This document shows, piece after piece, positions 27,302 to 35,395 of a DNA stretch of 64,000 nt. This DNA comes from Duganella sp. CF402 (GTDB taxonomy: Bacteria > Pseudomonadota > Gammaproteobacteria > Burkholderiales > Burkholderiaceae_D): the NCBI RefSeq assembly GCF_900109645.1, contig NZ_FOBG01000001.1, positions 2,400,262 through 2,464,261 of the forward strand, given 5' to 3'. Each line of letters starts with the position of its first letter. Within the stretch, counting starts at the first letter, position 1. The position numbers were made by a program, and so were the translations under genes. The notes beneath the pieces are model-generated. The model was not told the DNA's origin and searched no databases. It saw only the letters and a list, made by a program, of their open reading frames with translations.

Positions 27302-29476
27302 TTAGAAACCGCCGCGGAACTGCACGCCAAACTGGCGCGGCTCGTTGACGAAGCCGGTCAGGTTGTTGAAGTCAATGCCGCCAATGATGCGACGGGTGTT
27401 GGTGATGTTGCGGCCGAACGCTGCCACTTCATACTTGCCGCCATCCCAGTTGTAACCCACGCGCAGGCCGCCTTCCAGCATTTCTTTGCCGGTGAACTCC
27501 TTCGACTCGTACAGGAAGAAGTTGATCTTGCTGCGATACGACCAGTCGGTCAGCACGAACAGGTTGCCATCGGCCAGCGGGAAGTTGTAACGCGCGGTGG
27601 CGTTGACGATGTACTTCGCCGCTTGCGGCAGCGGATTGCCGTTGATCGCGGCCAGCTTGTTGACGATCGGGTCGGTCACGGTGCAGGTGCCGCAAGGCTG
27701 TGCGTACAAGCTCGGATCCTTGATCTCGGTGAAGTTGTACGAGCCGCTCAGGCTGACCTTGAAGTCCGGGGTCACGAAGCCTTCGATCTCGGCTTCCACG
27801 CCGCGGCCGGCGGTCTTGGCAGCATTGATCAGCTTGGTCACGTTGGCGTTGCCGCCGACCACGGTCAGCTGCTGGTTCTTGACGTCGTAGTTATACACGC
27901 TCAGCGACGCGCGGGCGCGGCGGTTGAACAGGTCAGCCTTGATGCCGGCTTCGACCGAGGTGATGGTCTCGGCATCGGCCACGGTGATCGGCACCGAGGA
28001 CGAGGCAGCGGCGATCGACGGCGCGCGGAAACCGGTCGCTACGCGGCCGTAGGCGCTGATGTCCTTGTCGATCTTGTAGGTGCCGCTCAGGTCCCAGTTC
28101 GCTTTGTTCTTGCTCACGTCCACCGACTTCGGACCGATCTGGGTCACGTTCCAGGCGTTCACCGTGCGGAAGTCTTTTTGGTCGTGGGTGTAGCGCAGGC
28201 CGCCGCGCAGGGTGAAGTCGCTCGACACATCATAGGTCACCGAACCGAAGGCCGCGTAGGCGGTGTTGTTCTGGTGGCTGGTCAGGTCCGAGGTTTGCGC
28301 CTGGGTGGTGCTGTCGAAGTTGTCGCTGAAGCCGGTACCGCTTTCCTTGAAGTAGTACACGCCGGTCTGCCAGTTCAGCGGACCTGCGTTTTTCGACTCA
28401 ACACGGAATTCCTGGCTGTACTGTTTCAGGTCGGTGATGCCGCCGGCGGTCTGCACCGGGAAGCGCGGCGGGTTGGCCGGCGAGCCGCCGTCGATGTCGC
28501 CACGGGTGTAGTAGTTGTCCACGCCTTCGTAGCCGGTGATCGAGAACAGCTTGACCGCGCCCAGGTCCCAGGTCAGGCGGGCGTTGGCGCCGTTGGTGCG
28601 CAGGTTCTGGAAGTTCAGGCCGTCGGTCGAGATCTTGGTGAAGTCGTAGCCGTCAGCGAAGTCGTTGGTGCCCTTCTTGATCAGGTTGGCGCGGAACAGG
28701 CGCGCGCTGCCGTCGGTGGTACGCGAGTGCACGTTGAACAGCGCGTTGAAGGTGGTGCTTGGCTTGTACAGGAACTGCACGCGCTCGGCGTGTTCGTTGT
28801 AGCCTTCCAGCGCATCGTTCTGCTTGGTATAGGTGTTGTCGACGAAGTCGTCGCGGTGCTGGCGCAGGGTCGATACGCGCATGGCCCACTCGCTCGACAG
28901 CGGGATGTTGGCGGCCGCTTCCACCGAGCTGGTTTTGTGGGTGGCGATCGAGGCGCTGTAGTAGCCTTCGATCTTGTCCAGGTTCGGCTTGGCCGATTCA
29001 AACTTCACCACGCCGGCCGGGGTGTTGCGGCCGAACAGGGTGCCTTGCGGGCCGCGCAGCACTTCCACGCCGGCCACGTCGAACACCGGGAAGCCTTTCA
29101 GGATGCCGTTCTCTTGCACCACGTCGTCGTACACCAGCGATACCGGCTGCGAAGCGAAGGTCGAGAAGTCGGTGTTGCCGTAGCCGCGGATGTAGAAGCG
29201 CGGGAAGGTACGGCCGTTCGACGATTCCACGTTCAGCGATGGCACTTTGCCGGCCAGGAAACGGATGTCCTGGCCGCCGGACAGCAGCACGTCCAGCTTT
29301 TCGTCTTTCAGCATGGTGACGGAAACTGGCACGTCCTTGATGTTTTCCGCGCGACGCTGGGCGGTCACGGTCACGGTTTCCAGTTGTGGCTCGGTGGTTT
29401 GCGCAATGGCAGCACCGATAGGCAATACGGCGCTCAGCGCCAGTACGCGCTTGTGCATCTTCGACAGTTTGATCAT
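27302..29476 (-). CDS. TonB-dependent outer-membrane receptor
   Basis: This 724-residue receptor has a signal peptide (MHKRVLALSAVLPIGAAIAQ), then a TonB box-like segment LETVTVTAQRRAENIKDVPVSV. The plug domain carries FYIRGYGNTDF and VEVLRGPQGTLFGRNTPAGVV, and a 22-strand barrel ends in the terminal aromatic FRGGF. The plug motifs are of the broad group that includes pesticin/siderophore-like receptors common in sphingomonads and Oxalobacteraceae. The substrate cannot be read from the sequence. No TonB, ExbBD, FecR or susD-like genes are adjacent. Two abutting perfect palindromes lie about 195 bp upstream. The gene stands alone between a tRNA-Asn and a DUF3334 gene. Confidence 0.95.
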   Translation of the reverse strand: MIKLSKMHKRVLALSAVLPIGAAIAQTTEPQLETVTVTAQRRAENIKDVPVSVTMLKDEKLDVLLSGGQDIRFLAGKVPSLNVESSNGRTFPRFYIRGYGNTDFSTFASQPVSLVYDDVVQENGILKGFPVFDVAGVEVLRGPQGTLFGRNTPAGVVKFESAKPNLDKIEGYYSASIATHKTSSVEAAANIPLSSEWAMRVSTLRQHRDDFVDNTYTKQNDALEGYNEHAERVQFLYKPSTTFNALFNVHSRTTDGSARLFRANLIKKGTNDFADGYDFTKISTDGLNFQNLRTNGANARLTWDLGAVKLFSITGYEGVDNYYTRGDIDGGSPANPPRFPVQTAGGITDLKQYSQEFRVESKNAGPLNWQTGVYYFKESGTGFSDNFDSTTQAQTSDLTSHQNNTAYAAFGSVTYDVSSDFTLRGGLRYTHDQKDFRTVNAWNVTQIGPKSVDVSKNKANWDLSGTYKIDKDISAYGRVATGFRAPSIAAASSSVPITVADAETITSVEAGIKADLFNRRARASLSVYNYDVKNQQLTVVGGNANVTKLINAAKTAGRGVEAEIEGFVTPDFKVSLSGSYNFTEIKDPSLYAQPCGTCTVTDPIVNKLAAINGNPLPQAAKYIVNATARYNFPLADGNLFVLTDWSYRSKINFFLYESKEFTGKEMLEGGLRVGYNWDGGKYEVAAFGRNITNTRRIIGGIDFNNLTGFVNEPRQFGVQFRGGF

Positions 29477-29845
29477 TCCAATTTCCCGATTAGGTAGTGT
29501 GCAAAGAGTTAAAAACAGTTGTCTCCTGCTCTCTCTTTTTTGTGCGTCCAGCGCTGGTAGCAGCTATCAATAATGCACTGACTTTTTTGAAAGGCGATAT
29601 TGTCTTAGATTGATAGTGGGTATTGCAAGCTGAATATATCTTCACGCCGATTTACGGTTAGAAATTTGGTTTTACATATGTAAAAACTGAATATTCAGTG
29701 GTTTAGGCGCGCCGCACCAGCCTCACCATGATGATATCGGCAAGCTTGGCGGGATGGCAGGAGGCGGAAGGGAGAGGTGGCAATTGTAGGAAAATTGCCA
29801 CAAAAACAGCGCGGCCAGCGCGAGGCTGGCCGTGGAATGGCGGGC
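29477..29845. other. Intergenic region upstream of the TonB receptor
   Basis: This 369-bp gap lies between the leftward DUF3334 gene and the leftward TonB receptor. It is AT-rich from about 29510 to 29700 and contains the palindrome pair at 29670-29699. The segment 29700-29845 is GC-rich and shows nothing I can name. No convincing small gene is present. Confidence 0.6.
29670..29699. promoter_or_regulatory. Two abutting perfect palindromes, candidate operators
   Basis: TTTTACATATGTAAAA (16 bp, 29670-29685) is directly followed by ACTGAATATTCAGT (14 bp, 29686-29699). Both are perfect. They lie about 195-225 bp upstream of the TonB receptor start. They look like binding sites for dimeric regulators, but no regulator gene is adjacent. 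Confidence 0.55.
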
Positions 29846-30541
29846 TTACATGCCCAGGGATCTTAGCAATTCATCGGCATCGTGGTCGGCCGACGCTGCG
29901 GCCGACGACGCGCCGCCCGCCAGGTGCGCGGCGCGCTCCTGGTCCATCAGTGCGTCGGGATCGACGATCTCGCTGGAATCGAAGTCGCGCAGGCGGATGA
30001 ACTCGGTGCGGTCGATCGCCAGCTCCAGGTAGAACACATTGCCGGTCTCGGTGTAGAAACTGACGCGGCGCATTTCCGGGCGGTCCAGCGGGGTGTCGAC
30101 GCTGAGCACGATCTGCTTGTTCAGCACCAGCATCTTCGGCTGGTTCTGGGTAATGTTGGTTTGCAGCTCGCGCCGCACCTTGCCGGTGAAGTCGCCGACT
30201 ATCTGGTTCATCAGCTCGCCCATGATGTTGGCCACCTCGTCCGAGGTGTGCGAGCTGGCCAGCTCCGATTTCGGCATGCCCATGTGCAGCATGTAGCGCT
30301 CGTAGATTTCCATCGCCGTGCCGGCGGCGAAATTCAGCACCACCAAGCCGGTAAAGCCGCCGTCAAACAACACGAAGCAGCCGATGTCGGGTTTGAGGCC
30401 GATCTTGGTAATGCGTTGCACCATGCCGGCGTAGTTCACCTGGCTCTGGGTGGCGGCGTTCAACACCTTGGTCACCGAATTGCACAGACTTTCCAGCAAG
30501 TCCTCGGTACCGTAGACCACCGCTTTGTTTTCGCTGCTCAT
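29846..30541 (-). CDS. DUF3334 family protein (CheX/CheC-like fold)
   Basis: This 231-residue protein matches the DUF3334 family as I know it from Vibrio and other proteobacteria: TEDLLESLCNSVTKVLNAAT, MVQRITKIGLKPDIGCFVLF and DGGFTGLVVLNF, then EVANIMGELMNQIVGDF and TEFIRLRDFDSSEIVDPDAL. The Glu-x2-Asn helix (GELMNQ) resembles the active-site motif of CheX/CheC chemotaxis phosphatases, so a link to phospho-CheY or receptor signalling is plausible but inferred. The C-terminal 30 residues are Ala/Asp-rich. The ATG at 30541 was chosen over TTG at 30547 because AGAGG is well placed. It is divergent from an unknown membrane protein. Confidence 0.83.
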   Translation of the reverse strand: MSSENKAVVYGTEDLLESLCNSVTKVLNAATQSQVNYAGMVQRITKIGLKPDIGCFVLFDGGFTGLVVLNFAAGTAMEIYERYMLHMGMPKSELASSHTSDEVANIMGELMNQIVGDFTGKVRRELQTNITQNQPKMLVLNKQIVLSVDTPLDRPEMRRVSFYTETGNVFYLELAIDRTEFIRLRDFDSSEIVDPDALMDQERAAHLAGGASSAAASADHDADELLRSLGM

Positions 30542-30775
30542 AATCAACCTCTACTTATTTTTTTAAAGATGAAACGTGGTTTCCCATGATTCAGAATACC
30601 GAGTGGCAAGATTCTCGTCCATAGGAATCGCGTGTTTGTGTGAGATTTCGCCGCAAACTGCGCACAGGCAAGGCCCTAGCTTGCGCATCAATAAATCAAC
30701 AATGGTGAAAATTGGAGAGATTAGCGAGCAATAATAAAGGCAAAATTGCTGTAAAACCCAAAGCAAGGAGCCGGC

Positions 30776-31435
30776 ATGTCAGCACAAACCGCACTTCCCG
30801 CAAACAACCAGTACGTGGTCTCTTACATGCTGCTACGCCAGATGATAGGGGCTCTGGGGCTCGGCATGCCAATCTTCGTGCATGGCTGGGCCAAGATATT
30901 TTACGGAATCCCGCTGGCCAACTCCATCAGCGCCTACTATTACACCGTCATGCGCGACGAGTTCGTATCAACGCTCGTGTTGGTGGGCGTACTCCTGCTC
31001 TGCTATCGCGGCCCGTCGCGGATCGACAATGCAATTGCCAGTATTGCCGGAATTGCTGGTATCGGCATCGCCTTAAGCCCGATGTCGCAGGCTAGCGCTT
31101 GCGAAATACTAGGCAAGTTTTCGAATGTTTGCCAACTGCCGCCGAGCACGCATCCCAGTTATCACTTTATTTTCGTGGCGATCTTTTTCGCGCTGGTGTT
31201 TGTGCTGGTGTTTTTCCGCTTTCGCCTTCCAACGCCGGGAGCGCCGGCCGCCCGGAAAAACGCACGCAACAAGGTCTATTTCGCCTGCGGCATCGCCATG
31301 CTGGTGTCCTTCCTGATCATCGGCTTGATGAATCTGACGCACAACGAAGGATCAATTTTCTGGCCCGAGACCGTCGCCGTCATGGCCTTCGCCATAGCCT
31401 GGCTGACCAAGGGGCAAGCCATACTTAAAGGGTAA
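30776..31435 (+). CDS. Unrecognised integral membrane protein
   Basis: I do not recognise this 219-residue protein. AAGGAG five bases upstream fixes the start. It has about six hydrophobic segments, including MIGALGLGMPIFVHGWA, FVSTLVLVGVLLLCY, ASIAGIAGIGIALSPM, FIFVAIFFALVFVLVFF, FACGIAMLVSFLIIGLM and VAVMAFAIAWLTKG. A conserved-looking loop holds two cysteines (ACEILGKFSNVCQLP). It may be a DUF998-like small multipass protein. It is divergent from DUF3334 and stands upstream of tRNA-Asn copy 2, in the position that coiled-coil genes hold at copies 1 and 3. Confidence 0.7.
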   Translation: MSAQTALPANNQYVVSYMLLRQMIGALGLGMPIFVHGWAKIFYGIPLANSISAYYYTVMRDEFVSTLVLVGVLLLCYRGPSRIDNAIASIAGIAGIGIALSPMSQASACEILGKFSNVCQLPPSTHPSYHFIFVAIFFALVFVLVFFRFRLPTPGAPAARKNARNKVYFACGIAMLVSFLIIGLMNLTHNEGSIFWPETVAVMAFAIAWLTKGQAILKG

Positions 31436-31561
31436 ACAAACAAAGGAAACGTCATGGCAACGTGGACGCGCTGGACGCAGTCATCGCCCGGCAGTTCCAC
31501 GCAATGTCATTGCATGCTGCCTTGCAGCATTTCCCCACTCATTTTTTCACCGTCCAAATGC

Positions 31562-31592
31562 AAAAAACCCAGCCTGTTAGGGCTGGGTTTTT
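31562..31592. terminator. Two-way terminator by tRNA-Asn copy 2
   Basis: The stem CCCAGCC/GGCTGGG with a six-base loop is flanked by A6 on the left and T5 on the right. It serves the tRNA on the minus strand and any rightward transcript from the membrane protein gene. Confidence 0.78.
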
Positions 31593-31599
31593 AGTATTC

Positions 31600-31675
31600 T
31601 GGCTCCCCGACCTGGACTCGAACCAGGGACCTGCGGATTAACAGTCCGTCGCTCTACCGACTGAGCTATCAGGGA
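31600..31675 (-). tRNA. tRNA-Asn (GTT), copy 2
   Basis: Identical in all 76 nt to copies 1 and 3, with anticodon GTT and encoded CCA. It lies on the minus strand, between an unknown membrane protein and the GPH/GH43 operon. Confidence 0.97.
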
Positions 31676-31687
31676 AGTGAGGCCAGA

Positions 31688-31716
31688 ATTATAGCCGCTC
31701 AAATTGGATTTGGCTA
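31688..31716 (-). promoter_or_regulatory. Promoter of tRNA-Asn copy 2
   Basis: A perfect TATAAT on the minus strand with a 17-base spacer to TAGCCA (4 of 6 matches to the -35 consensus). The spacing equals that of copy 1. Confidence 0.55.
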
Positions 31717-31810
31717 ATCTTTTTACGCCCCCGACGAAAATATGGCGCTTGACGCCCTTCGCTGGAAAAGTGACAATCGAATGGTTGCGCTATTCATTTA
31801 ATAAAAATTC

Positions 31811-31827
31811 TGATGGTAATACCATCA
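31811..31827. promoter_or_regulatory. 17-bp perfect palindrome upstream of sugar operon, candidate operator
   Basis: TGATGGTAATACCATCA is a perfect odd-length palindrome (8 + 1 + 8). It lies 20 bases before the start codon of the GPH symporter. Its form suits a dimeric sugar-responsive repressor such as a LacI- or GntR-family protein. No such gene is in the window. Confidence 0.6.
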
Positions 31828-31847
31828 CGGGACGCCGCGGAGACATG

Positions 31848-33338
31848 ATGACCCAAACCCCTACCAGCCCTTCGTCGGGCAAGCTTTCCCCGCTGGAGAA
31901 GATTGGCTACAGCCTCGGCGACCTGGCCGCCAATCTGATCTTCCAGACCCTGCTGACCTTCATCGCGTTCTTCTATACGGACGTCTACAAGATCCCGGCC
32001 ACCGCCGCCGCCACCATCATCTTCATCGGCGGCCTGGCGGGCGCCTGCTTCAATCCCATCATGGGCCTGATCGCCGACCGCACCGCCACCCGCTGGGGCA
32101 AGTTCCGCCCGTGGCTGCTGTGGACCTCCGTGCCGTTCGGCCTGATCGCCATCCTTGCCTTCAGCACCCCGGACCTCGGCGACAACGGCAAGATCATCTA
32201 CGCCACCCTGACCTACCTGGCGCTGCTGCTGATCTACTCGGCCAACAACCTGCCCTACTCGGCCCTGAGCGGCGTGCTGACCGGCAGCATGCAGGAGCGT
32301 AACAGCCTGTCGTCCTACCGCTTCGTGGCGGTGATGGTGGCCCAGCTGATCATCCAGGTGCTGCTGCTGCCGCTGGTGCTGATTCTCGGCGGCGGCGACA
32401 AGGTGATCGGCTTCCGCAACACCATGATGCTGTTCGCCGTCGCCGGCACCATCTGCTTCCTGATCGCCTTTGCCACCACCCGCGAGCGCATCGTGCCGAC
32501 CGCCGAGCAGCGCTCCAGCATCGGCCAGGACGTGCTGGACCTGCTGCGCAACAAGCCGTGGGTAGTGATGCTGCTGCTGACCATCATGGTATTCATCACG
32601 CTGGCCCTGAAAGGCGGCCTGTACATCTACTACTTCAAGAACTACCTGAGCGAAGCGGCGCTGTCCGCCTTCCTCAAGGACATCGGCTTCATCAGCTTTA
32701 TCGAGCACTTGAACGCTGCGCTCAACAGCATCGGCCTGACCAAGTTCCAGTGGCCGGAAGATCCCGCCACCTCGGCCTTCAGCCTGTTCAACGGCGCCGG
32801 CATCATCTGCATGATCATCGGCATCGGCTTCTCCAAGCCGCTGGCCGACCGCTTCGGCAAGCGCGATGTGTACGGCGCAGCGCTGCTGGTGTCCACCCTG
32901 TTCATGCTGGTCTTCTATGTGTTCCCGCCATCGTCGATCGGCCTGGTGTTCGGCGCGCAAATCCTGCACGGCTTCTTCTACGGCATCACCATCCCACTGC
33001 TGTGGGCCATGATTGCCGACGTCGCCGACTACTCGGAATGGAAAAACAACCGCCGCGCCACCGCGCTGCTGTTCTCGGCCATGATCTTCGGCCTCAAGGC
33101 CGGCCTCAGCATCGGCGGCGCGCTGGTTGCCGCGCTGTTGGCAGGCTATGGCTACGATGGCGCCCAGACCGTGCAGCCGCAGACGGTGGCAGACGGTATC
33201 CGCGTGTCGATCAGCCTGTACGCCTCGCTGCCGTTCCTGGTCGGCGTCGGCCTGCTGTACTTCTACGAAATCAACAAGGCGGCCGAGCGCACGATCGAAC
33301 TGGATCTGCAAACCCGCCGCGCTCAACTTACTGCATAA
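31848..33338 (+). CDS. GPH-family sugar:cation symporter
   Basis: This 496-residue, 12-helix transporter is of the glycoside-pentoside-hexuronide (GPH) family. Characteristic segments are LSPLEKIGYSLGDLAANLIF at the N-terminus, GLIADRTATRWGKFRPWLLW in the first cytoplasmic loop, NLPYSALSGVLTG, and IADVADYSEWKNNRRATALL late in the protein. GGAG lies five bases before ATG 31848, with another ATG one codon earlier. Directly downstream is a cytoplasmic GH43 enzyme (9 bp), so the pair probably imports and cleaves xylo- or arabino-oligosaccharides. A palindromic operator candidate sits just upstream. Confidence 0.92.
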   Translation: MTQTPTSPSSGKLSPLEKIGYSLGDLAANLIFQTLLTFIAFFYTDVYKIPATAAATIIFIGGLAGACFNPIMGLIADRTATRWGKFRPWLLWTSVPFGLIAILAFSTPDLGDNGKIIYATLTYLALLLIYSANNLPYSALSGVLTGSMQERNSLSSYRFVAVMVAQLIIQVLLLPLVLILGGGDKVIGFRNTMMLFAVAGTICFLIAFATTRERIVPTAEQRSSIGQDVLDLLRNKPWVVMLLLTIMVFITLALKGGLYIYYFKNYLSEAALSAFLKDIGFISFIEHLNAALNSIGLTKFQWPEDPATSAFSLFNGAGIICMIIGIGFSKPLADRFGKRDVYGAALLVSTLFMLVFYVFPPSSIGLVFGAQILHGFFYGITIPLLWAMIADVADYSEWKNNRRATALLFSAMIFGLKAGLSIGGALVAALLAGYGYDGAQTVQPQTVADGIRVSISLYASLPFLVGVGLLYFYEINKAAERTIELDLQTRRAQLTA

Positions 33339-33347
33339 GGCAAAACC

Positions 33348-34358
33348 ATGTCCGAACAACTGACTCCAGCTGAAGAACAAGCACTGCTGCGCGCGATCTC
33401 GCAGCCGCTGGTCTCGCATATCTACACCGCCGACCCGTCGGCCCACGTGTTCAACGGCAAGCTCTACGTCTATCCATCGCACGACATCGAAGCGGGCATT
33501 CCGTTCAACGACAACGGCGACCACTTCGGTATGGAGGATTACCATGTGCTGTCGATGGATACGCCGGATGGCGAAGTCACCGACCACGGCGTGGCACTGC
33601 ACATCAAAGATGTGGCATGGGCCGAGCGCCAGATGTGGGCGCCGGACGCGGCCACCAAAGATGGCAGATACTACCTGTACTTCCCGGCCAAGCGCGCCGA
33701 CGGCATCTTCCAGATCGGCGTAGCGGTCGGCGACCAGCCGCAAGGCCCGTTCACGCCGGAGCCGGCCGCCATCGAGGGCAGCTATTCGATCGACCCGGCA
33801 GTGTTTGAAGACCAAGGCGAGCACTACATGTACTTCGGCGGCATCTGGGGCGGCCAGTTGCAGAAGTACCGCAACAACGAGTATGCAGCATCGAACGAAG
33901 AGCCTGCGGACGACCAGCCGGCCCTGACCGCCCGTGTGGCACGCCTGACGACCGACATGAAGCAGTTCGCCGAAGCGCCGCGCGCGGTGGTGATCCTGGA
34001 CGAAAACGGCGAGCCGCTGCTGGCCGGCGACCACGACCGCCGCTACTTCGAAGGCCCGTGGATGCACAAGTACCAGGGCAAGTACTACTTCTCCTACTCG
34101 ACCGGCGACACCCACTTCCTGTGCTACGCGGTGGGCGACAATCCATACGGCCCGTTCACCTACCAGGGCCAGATCCTGACGCCGGTGATCGGCTGGACCA
34201 CGCACCACTCGATCGTGGAATTCGAAGGCCGCTGGTTCCTGTACTACCACGACAGCAGCCTGTCGAAGGGCATCACCCACCTGCGCTCGGTGAAGGTGAC
34301 GGAATTGTTCTACGACGATAACGGCCGCATCAAGACCATCGACCCGTACGGCAAATAA
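33348..34358 (+). CDS. Cytoplasmic glycoside hydrolase family 43 enzyme
   Basis: This 336-residue five-bladed beta-propeller hydrolase belongs to GH43, whose members are beta-xylosidases and alpha-L-arabinofuranosidases. The likely catalytic residues are the Asp in YTADPSAHVF (base), the Asp in YSIDPAVFED (pKa modulator) and the Glu in YFEGPWMHKY (acid). WAPDAATKDGRYYLYF and GRWFLYYHDSS are further family segments. It has no signal peptide, so it acts in the cytoplasm on sugars brought in by the GPH symporter encoded 9 bp upstream. A strong terminator follows. The exact sugar specificity is not determinable here. Confidence 0.92.
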   Translation: MSEQLTPAEEQALLRAISQPLVSHIYTADPSAHVFNGKLYVYPSHDIEAGIPFNDNGDHFGMEDYHVLSMDTPDGEVTDHGVALHIKDVAWAERQMWAPDAATKDGRYYLYFPAKRADGIFQIGVAVGDQPQGPFTPEPAAIEGSYSIDPAVFEDQGEHYMYFGGIWGGQLQKYRNNEYAASNEEPADDQPALTARVARLTTDMKQFAEAPRAVVILDENGEPLLAGDHDRRYFEGPWMHKYQGKYYFSYSTGDTHFLCYAVGDNPYGPFTYQGQILTPVIGWTTHHSIVEFEGRWFLYYHDSSLSKGITHLRSVKVTELFYDDNGRIKTIDPYGK

Positions 34359-34373
34359 GCGGCCGCAGCGCAG

Positions 34374-34402
34374 AAAGCCCACTCCGCCGAGTGGGCTTTT
34401 TT
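34374..34402 (+). terminator. Terminator of the GPH-GH43 operon
   Basis: The stem AAAGCCCACTC/GAGTGGGCTTT with loop CGCC is followed by six T. It lies 15 bp after the GH43 stop codon. Confidence 0.9.
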
Positions 34403-34447
34403 GTTATGTGACAAAATATCGTCTTTCAAACCACACGAGCAATAGCA

Positions 34448-34777
34448 ATGCAATTACCAAGCTTCAGCGACAAATTCTCCGACAACCTGGCCCAGATCCC
34501 CGCAATGGAGTCGGTAGCCGCCATCGAACTAATCGACCAGTCCGGCGCAACCGTGGCAAAGATTGAAAACAAACCAGGCCAGGCGGGCTCGCTCCGTGTT
34601 TATAGCTGGCTGGCAGACAAGCTCGGCGCGATCACGCCAGAAGCCGCCGAACTGGGCCTGAAGATCTATGCAGAACACACGCAAGACGCCATCGCCAACC
34701 CTGGCAAGCATCCAAACATTGACCGTTTGTTCAACATTAAAACCGCAGAACAAACCCTGCAGGTAAAAGGCCTGTAA
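34448..34777 (+). CDS. DUF2322 family small protein
   Basis: This 109-residue cytoplasmic protein matches DUF2322 as I remember it: MESVAAIELIDQSGATVAKI, PGQAGSLRVYSWLADKLG, EAAELGLKIYAEHTQDA and NPGKHPNIDRLF. There is no transmembrane segment or signal peptide. Its function is unknown. It follows the GH43 terminator and is probably transcribed alone. The leader hairpin of the second coiled-coil cassette begins about 50 bp downstream. Confidence 0.8.
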   Translation: MQLPSFSDKFSDNLAQIPAMESVAAIELIDQSGATVAKIENKPGQAGSLRVYSWLADKLGAITPEAAELGLKIYAEHTQDAIANPGKHPNIDRLFNIKTAEQTLQVKGL

Positions 34778-34828
34778 GCCCGGCCACGGCAGCCGGCGCC
34801 CGGCTGCCGCCACCTCCCGCCACAACAC

Positions 34829-34846
34829 CTTTGCGCCAACGCAAAG
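34829..34846 (+). promoter_or_regulatory. Leader hairpin of coiled-coil cassette, copy 2
   Basis: The same perfect stem CTTTGCG/CGCAAAG as at 26638-26655, with loop CCAA in place of CACG. It ends 53 bases before the start codon (52 in copy 1). The sequence between hairpin and start is also similar in the two copies. Confidence 0.55.
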
Positions 34847-34899
34847 CGGCCAGCGCCAACTTCGAAACAATGAGAGGATGCCCCAACAGGAGTCCAATC

Positions 34900-35352
34900 A
34901 TGGCATCCGCACCAAACGAATCACCCGCCCAATCGGCGTATGATGAACACGAAGCCCGTCTGACGAACGTGGAGAAAGCCGTGACGGATTTACAATGTAA
35001 CAACTCGCTACTCAGGCAGCAGATGGCGAGTGGCTTTGCAGCGGTTCAAGCGCAATTTGCGCTAACCGAAGAAAAGCTGCGAAGTGAGTTCCGCGATGGC
35101 CTGCACGCCCTGGAACAGCGCATGACCGCGAAAATCGAGACAGAGTCCCAGCGCCTGGAAAGCAAGTTCAGCAACGAGATTCAAATGCTCGTTTCAAGGA
35201 TGGATCGACAGGATTCCAGGATGGATCGGCTGGATGCCAAGATAGACCGGCTCGACGCAAAAATCGACCAGCTGGCAAAATGGCTGATCGGCGCACAAGT
35301 CACCACGATGGCTTTCGTGATCGGCATCGCCGTCCAGCTTTTTCTGCGCTGA
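34900..35352 (+). CDS. Tail-anchored coiled-coil protein, paralogue 2
   Basis: This 150-residue protein is a paralogue of the one at 26708-27118. It shares the coiled coil (VEKAVTDLQCNNSLLRQQ, ALTEEKLRSEFRDGLHALEQ) and the C-terminal anchor (GAQVTTMAFVIGIAVQLFLR). It differs by a 14-residue insertion, exactly two heptads, in the repeat MDRQDSRMDRLDAKIDRLDA, which reads as tandem 7-residue units. AGGAG upstream fixes the start at MASAPNES. A two-way terminator and tRNA-Asn copy 3 follow. Function unknown; the tail anchor suggests attachment to the inner face of the cytoplasmic membrane. Confidence 0.82.
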   Translation: MASAPNESPAQSAYDEHEARLTNVEKAVTDLQCNNSLLRQQMASGFAAVQAQFALTEEKLRSEFRDGLHALEQRMTAKIETESQRLESKFSNEIQMLVSRMDRQDSRMDRLDAKIDRLDAKIDQLAKWLIGAQVTTMAFVIGIAVQLFLR

Positions 35353-35357
35353 AATGC

Positions 35358-35389
35358 AAAAAGCCCAACCTGTAAGGATTGGGCTTTTT
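35358..35389. terminator. Two-way terminator between coiled-coil gene 2 and tRNA-Asn 3
   Basis: AGCCCAA-CC pairs with GG-A-TTGGGCT around loop TGTAA, with A-runs left and T-runs right. It corresponds to the element at 27124-27160. Confidence 0.78.
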
Positions 35390-35395
35390 ATGTTC

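Noticed and set aside
27623-29497. 624-codon rightward open frame antisense to the TonB receptor
   Set aside because: Low-complexity Val/Gly/Arg-rich translation with no motif. The receptor on the other strand is complete and convincing.
31453-31593. Possible 46-residue small protein downstream of the unknown membrane protein
   Set aside because: It has an AAGGAA site, but the frame ends inside the terminator and the translation has no signal peptide, helix or family resemblance.
31794-34382. 862-codon leftward open frame antisense to the GPH and GH43 genes
   Set aside because: The composition is Val/Gln/Ala/Arg-rich with no domain, while the sense frames encode complete recognisable proteins.
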